A stretch of 54,907 nt of DNA from Methylobacterium ajmalii (lineage in GTDB: Bacteria > Pseudomonadota > Alphaproteobacteria > Rhizobiales > Beijerinckiaceae): the NCBI RefSeq assembly GCF_016613415.1, contig NZ_JACWCT010000153.1, positions 1 through 54,907 of the forward strand, written 5' to 3'. Positions 51,137 through 54,907 of this stretch are shown in pieces (the stretch's first letter is position 1; each line of letters opens with the position of its first letter). The position numbers and the translations under genes were made by a program. The notes beneath the pieces are model-generated. The model did not search any database. It was given only the letters and a program-made list of their open reading frames with translations, and was not told the DNA's origin.

Positions 51137-52146
51137 CAGCGGGCGTGCCGGATGCGAGGATTGACGAGACCGTAGGCGAGATCGACGATGAGGTTCACCG
51201 CCATCACCACCGCGCCGATCAGCAGGATGCCGCCCTGGAGGACGGGGTAGTCGCGCCGGCCGATCGCCTCGATCAGCCACTTGCCGATGCCGGGCCAGGA
51301 GAAGATCGTCTCGGTCAGGATCGCGCCGGTGAACAGCACGCCGACCTGCAGCCCGATCACCGTGACGACCGGGATCAGGGCGTTGCGCAGCGCATGCAGC
51401 CCGACGATGCGCCAGGCCGGCAGGCCCTTGGCGCGGGCCGTGCGCATGTAATCCTCGCCGAGCACCTCCAGCATCGCCGAGCGGGTCATGCGGGCGATGA
51501 CCGCGAGCGGCACGGTGCCGAGCACCACCGCGGGCAGGATCAGGTGCGAGAGCGCGGAGGCGAAGGCGCCGGACTCGTCCGAGAGCAGCGTGTCGATCAG
51601 CAGGAAGCCGGTCACCGGCTCGATGAAGTACCGCACGTCGATGCGGCCCGAGACCGGCGTCCAGCCGAGCTGCACCGAGAACAGCAGGATCAAGAGCAGG
51701 CCCCACCAGAAGATCGGCATCGAGTATCCGGTGAGCGACAGACCCATCACCCCGTGGTCGAAGACCGAGTTGCGGCGGAGCGCCGCCAGGATGCCGGCCG
51801 GCAGGCCGACGAGGAGCGCGAACAGGATCGCGCACACCCCGAGCTCGATCGTCGCCGGAAACAGGCTGGCGAACTCGGCGATCACCGGCTCCTTGGTGCT
51901 GATCGAGCGGCCGAGGTCGCCGTGGGCCAGCCGCTCGAGGTAGATGCCGTACTGGACGAGCAGGGGCTTGTCGAAGCCGTACTCGGCGCGCAGTTCCGCG
52001 TGCCGCACCGGATCGATGCCCCGCTCCCCCGCCATCGTCTCGATCGGGTCGCCGGGCACCAGGCGGATCAGGAAGAACGCCACCAGGGTGATCCCGAGGA
52101 AGGTCGGGATCACCAGGGACGCGCGGGTCAGGAGGAAGCGGAGCAC
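51136..52146 (-). CDS. dppB: Dipeptide/oligopeptide ABC transporter, permease
   Basis: This 336-residue permease pairs with DppC. It opens LRFLLTRASLVIPTFLGITLVAFFLIRLVPGDPIETMAGERG, the classic DppB start. Later landmarks are YGFDKPLLVQYGIYLERLAHGDLGRSI and LEVLGEDYMRTARAKGLPAWRIVGLHALRNALIPV, the ATPase-contact loop. GTG 52146 is the start, ten bases after dppA. Confidence 0.95.
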   Translation of the reverse strand: MLRFLLTRASLVIPTFLGITLVAFFLIRLVPGDPIETMAGERGIDPVRHAELRAEYGFDKPLLVQYGIYLERLAHGDLGRSISTKEPVIAEFASLFPATIELGVCAILFALLVGLPAGILAALRRNSVFDHGVMGLSLTGYSMPIFWWGLLLILLFSVQLGWTPVSGRIDVRYFIEPVTGFLLIDTLLSDESGAFASALSHLILPAVVLGTVPLAVIARMTRSAMLEVLGEDYMRTARAKGLPAWRIVGLHALRNALIPVVTVIGLQVGVLFTGAILTETIFSWPGIGKWLIEAIGRRDYPVLQGGILLIGAVVMAVNLIVDLAYGLVNPRIRHAR

Positions 52147-52156
52147 GGATCGGCTC

Positions 52157-53752
52157 TTACTTGAGGCTGACGCCGTAGAAGGTGTGGCGGCCGAACGGCG
52201 ACAGCTTGAAGTCCACCACCTCCTTGCGCACCGGCTTCAGCTGCACCGCGTGCGCGATGGTGAACCACGGCGCCTGCTGCTTGAACACCACCTGCGCCTG
52301 TTCGTAGAGCTTGGCGCGCTCGGCCTTGTCGGTGACGGTCTTGGCCTTGGTGACGAGGTCGTCGTAGGTCTTGTCGCACCACTTGGCGATGTTGCCGCCG
52401 CCCTTCTCCGCCGCGGCGCAGCCGAGCAGGGTGTGGAGGAAGTTGTCCGGATCGCCGTTGTCGCCGGTCCAGCCGAACATCGCGCTCTGGTGCTCGCCCT
52501 CCTGGGCGCGCTTGCGGTACTCGCCCCACTCGTAGGACTTGATCTCGGCCTTCACCCCGATCTTGGCGAGGTCGGCCTGCATCAGCTCGGCGATGCGGCG
52601 GGCGTTGGGGTTGTAGGGCCGCTGCACCGGCATCGCCCACAGGTCCATCGCGAAGCCGCTGCCGAGGCCGGCCTCGGCGAGCAGCTTCTTGGCCGCGTCC
52701 GGATCGTAGGGGTCGTCCTTGATCGCGTCGTCGTAGGACCACATCGTCGGCGGGATCGGGTTCTTGGCGGCGATACCGGTCGAGAGGTAGACCGCGTCGA
52801 TGATCGCCTTCTTGTTGATCGCCATGTTCAGCGCCTTGCGCACGCGCACGTCGTCGAACGGCTTCTTCTTGGTGTTGTAGGCCAGGTACCCGATGTTGAG
52901 GCCGGGCTGCTCCAGCACCTGGACGTTTGCGTCCTTGCGCATCGCGTCGACGTCGGCCGGGTTCGGGTACGGCATGACGTGGCACTCGCCCTTCTGGAGC
53001 TTGGCCCAGCGCACCGAGGCATCCGGCGTGATCGCGAAGACCAGGTCGTCGAGGGCGGCCTTGCCGGCATAGTATTGCGGGAAGGCGCGGTACCGGACGA
53101 TCGCGTCCTTCTGGTACTGCAGCAGGTAGAACGGGCCGGTGCCGATCGGCTCCTGGTCGAGCTTGTCCGGCGTGCCGGCCTTCATCATCGCGTCGGCGTA
53201 TTCCTTCGACTGGATCGCGGCGAAGGGCATCGCGAGATCGGCGAGGAAGGGCGCCTCGGGCCCGGTCAGGGTGAAGCGGACGGTGTAATCGTCCACCTTG
53301 TCGAGCGACGAGAGGAGCTTGGGCAGCCCCATGTCGTTGAAGTAGGTGTGGTTGGAGCTGGTCACCCGGAAGAACGGGTTGTTTTCCTTCCACTGCCGCT
53401 CGAACGAGAAGATCACGTCGTCGGCGTTGAAGTCGCGGGTCGGCTTGAAGATCTTGTTGGAGTGCCACTTCACGCCCTTGCGCAAGTGGAAGGTGTAGGT
53501 CTTGCCGTCCTCCGACACGTCCCACTTCTCGGCGAGGTCCGGCACCACGTTGGTGGTGCCGCGCTCGAAATTGACGATGTTGGAGTAGATCTGCGAGCCG
53601 GCGTCGAACGAGGTGCCGGTGGTGTTCACCGCCGGGTAGAAGTTCTCCGGGCTGCCCTCGGAGCAGTAGACCAGCGTCTTGGCGCCGGCCGGCAGGGTTG
53701 CCGCCAGGGCGGTCGCGGCACCGAGAACCACCGCCAGGGACGCGCGCTTCAT
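52157..53752 (-). CDS. dppA: Periplasmic dipeptide/oligopeptide-binding protein
   Basis: The 531-residue solute-binding protein begins MKRASLAVVLGAATALAATLPAGAKT, a signal peptide cleaved near GAKT. LVYCSEGSPENFYPAVNTTGTSFDAGSQIYSNIVNFERG and VPDLAEKWDVSEDGKTYTFHLRKGVKWHSN are hallmark blocks of the family 5 peptide-binding proteins. It delivers peptides to DppBC. ATG 53752 follows GGAGAG at six bases; the long upstream frame is not coding. First gene of the operon. Confidence 0.95.
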   Translation of the reverse strand: MKRASLAVVLGAATALAATLPAGAKTLVYCSEGSPENFYPAVNTTGTSFDAGSQIYSNIVNFERGTTNVVPDLAEKWDVSEDGKTYTFHLRKGVKWHSNKIFKPTRDFNADDVIFSFERQWKENNPFFRVTSSNHTYFNDMGLPKLLSSLDKVDDYTVRFTLTGPEAPFLADLAMPFAAIQSKEYADAMMKAGTPDKLDQEPIGTGPFYLLQYQKDAIVRYRAFPQYYAGKAALDDLVFAITPDASVRWAKLQKGECHVMPYPNPADVDAMRKDANVQVLEQPGLNIGYLAYNTKKKPFDDVRVRKALNMAINKKAIIDAVYLSTGIAAKNPIPPTMWSYDDAIKDDPYDPDAAKKLLAEAGLGSGFAMDLWAMPVQRPYNPNARRIAELMQADLAKIGVKAEIKSYEWGEYRKRAQEGEHQSAMFGWTGDNGDPDNFLHTLLGCAAAEKGGGNIAKWCDKTYDDLVTKAKTVTDKAERAKLYEQAQVVFKQQAPWFTIAHAVQLKPVRKEVVDFKLSPFGRHTFYGVSLK

Positions 53753-53954
53753 GCTCTGCTCTCCGATCGAGGGCCTGACGGCCTTGCTTGCGCCACTTCT
53801 GGCGGGTTTCCGATCTTTTTCGCAAGGCCCCCGCCGATGGGACGCACAGTCGCGTAACCTCCGGCCGATTGCGGTCGCGCCTGGACTCGTGTCTGGTTTC
53901 GGACGGATCGTCGGCGCGCACCGCCGTCGCGGCGGTCGGTTCGGAGGCTGCGTG

Positions 53955-54179
53955 GTGCCTGAATCCTCACCTGCCGCGGAGCACCGCACGGTCGCGCAGG
54001 CCTGTCGCGGCATCGCCCGGCAGCTCGCGGTGCTGGACGAGCGCCGACGCCGGGGCCTGCCGACCGGGCACACGGAGGAGGCCCTGCGCGCCCTGCGGGT
54101 CGAGCTCGGCCTCGCCTATGCTCGCGAGGCGGTCGGGGTGGCGGAGCTGCGCCACCGGATGGCGGCGCAGGCGGAGTGA
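53955..54179 (+). CDS. Small hypothetical helical protein
   Basis: The 74-residue product starts at GTG 53955 with GGAGG seven bases upstream. It reads HRTVAQACRGIARQLAVLDERRRRGLPTGHTEEALRALRVELGLAYAREAVGVAELRHRM, two or three charged helices that could pair as a coiled coil. No family is recognised. It is divergent from dppA and convergent with the aminotransferase gene. The strong ribosome-binding site supports it; there is no other evidence. Confidence 0.45.
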   Translation: MPESSPAAEHRTVAQACRGIARQLAVLDERRRRGLPTGHTEEALRALRVELGLAYAREAVGVAELRHRMAAQAE

Positions 54180-54225
54180 GCGCGGGCCCGAAGCTTTCGA
54201 AGACCGGCTCCCGAACCCTCCCCCC

Positions 54226-54247
54226 CTCTCCCCGCCGGCGGGGAGAG
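54226..54247. repeat. 22-bp perfect palindrome, related to the 32.5-kb repeat
   Basis: This is a perfect 22-base palindrome built on CTCTCCCC and GGGGAGAG. The same core forms both outer arms of the nested repeat at 32491-32693, and both are followed by similar CGCGCT/CTTCTCG-type sequence. It looks like a solo half of that element, in the gap between converging genes. Confidence 0.6.
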
Positions 54248-54317
54248 AAGGAAACCCGCGCTTTCTCGTCTCGGTCGTTCTTCCGGGCTGTTCTGCCCGC
54301 AGAGGCGGGCGCCGCCG

Positions 54318-54907
54318 TCAGCTCTCCACCGCCATCCCGCAGGCCTGCGCGATCTCCCGCGACAGGGCCTCGCGCAGGGCCAGCACCGCCGGGTGCCCGG
54401 CGCTGGCATAATCCCGGTCCCCGATCCGCCGCACCGGCGCGACCAGCCGGAGGGAATTGGTGAGGAAGACCGCATCGGCTTGCGCCAGGTCCTCGGGCGT
54501 CAGCGGCCGCTCGGCCGCGCCGAGCCTGAGGCCGGGGGCGAGCGCCAGCACCCGGGCGCGCACGATGCCGGCGAGCACCCCCTCGTCCAGGGGCGGCGTC
54601 GCCACCTCGCGCCCCGAGACCGCGAACAGGGTGCCGATGCCCGCGCAGGCGACCCGCCCGGCGGTGTTGAGGAAGACCGCCTCGTCGTGGCCGTCCTGCG
54701 CCGCCGCCTCGGCGGCCAGCACCGCGTCGAGGTAGCCGAGCGTCTTGTGGCGCGAGGCCGGCGAGGTCTCGTTGCGGCGGATCGCGCTCCAGCCGAGGGA
54801 GACCTCCGAGAACGCCGTGCCGGGTCGCAGCGGGGCGACGGCGGCCCACAGGACGGGCCGGGGCGCGGCCGGCGGGCGCAGGCCCCGCGGGCCGGCACCG
54901 CGGGTCA
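54318..54907 (-). CDS. Class IV aminotransferase (aminodeoxychorismate lyase-like), 5' end outside window
   Basis: The visible 196 residues are the C-terminal part of a PLP fold type IV enzyme. RNETSPASRHKTLGYLDAVLAA contains the PLP lysine (in SRHKTLGY). EAVFLNTAGRVACAGIGTLFAVSGREVATPPLDEGVLAGIVRARVL and AVFLTNSLRLVAPVRRIGD are typical of PabC (4-amino-4-deoxychorismate lyase) and D-amino-acid or branched-chain aminotransferases. PabC would make p-aminobenzoate for folate. The gene runs past 54907, so start and full length are unknown. The specific activity cannot be settled from this part. Confidence 0.82.
   Translation of the reverse strand, partial: TRGAGPRGLRPPAAPRPVLWAAVAPLRPGTAFSEVSLGWSAIRRNETSPASRHKTLGYLDAVLAAEAAAQDGHDEAVFLNTAGRVACAGIGTLFAVSGREVATPPLDEGVLAGIVRARVLALAPGLRLGAAERPLTPEDLAQADAVFLTNSLRLVAPVRRIGDRDYASAGHPAVLALREALSREIAQACGMAVES

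Overview
The window is very GC-rich chromosomal DNA from an alphaproteobacterium, most likely a Methylobacterium-type member of the Rhizobiales. The main reasons are the aapJQMP general amino-acid permease beside metC as in rhizobia, a PopZ-family polar organiser, a lipA-ratA/coq10 pair, rhizobial-style palindromic intergenic repeats, and frequent GTG and TTG starts. There is no rRNA, no CRISPR array and no intact transposase or phage gene. Three tRNAs are present: Cys, Asn and Ser.

Region by region: 1-8.7 kb is a minus-strand block for cell envelope and division: a partial rlpA, two small unknown proteins, valS, popZ, tolC and a PCMT-like methyltransferase. 8.8-11.6 kb holds tRNA-Cys, tRNA-Asn, a DUF1328 membrane peptide with a textbook terminator, a small unknown gene, a mercaptopyruvate sulfurtransferase and a DUF1289 protein. 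11.7-17.4 kb is the aapJQMP amino-acid importer (minus), divergent from metC (plus). 17.5-24.5 kb is a mixed block: PNPOx-like protein, ChaC-type gamma-glutamyl cyclotransferase, several lineage-specific unknown genes, an alpha/beta hydrolase, an SGNH hydrolase, a GNAT acetyltransferase and a HicAB toxin-antitoxin pair. 24.6-29.4 kb carries lipA-ratA, a GlsB-type membrane protein and a lipid/glycan modification trio (GT39, GT2, LpxB-N-like). 30.2-35.7 kb is a ferric-iron ABC importer (ATPase, binding protein, permease) with an MBL-fold hydrolase inserted between binding protein and permease.

35.7-46 kb is the most accessory-looking part. It holds a 214-bp MITE-like element with perfect 21-bp terminal inverted repeats, a PHB-depolymerase-type esterase with a 12-bp tandem repeat, a CopG-type regulator, a membrane class III nucleotide cyclase, an orphan amidoligase, an auxiliary-looking tryptophanyl-tRNA synthetase, a luciferase-like flavin oxidoreductase, a metallophosphoesterase whose best start is ATC, and a compositionally different DUF3606 plus ImmA/IrrE-protease pair beside tRNA-Ser. 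46.2-54.9 kb returns to ordinary content: a VOC protein, a second membrane class III cyclase, a complete dipeptide/oligopeptide ABC importer (dppABCDF) and a partial class IV aminotransferase.

The genes do not form one pathway. Three nutrient importers (amino acids, ferric iron, peptides) and several envelope functions dominate. No new multi-gene system can be proved from the sequence. The best candidates for something undescribed are the DUF3606-ImmA/IrrE pair, the amidoligase/auxiliary TrpRS neighbourhood and the non-autonomous repeat elements.
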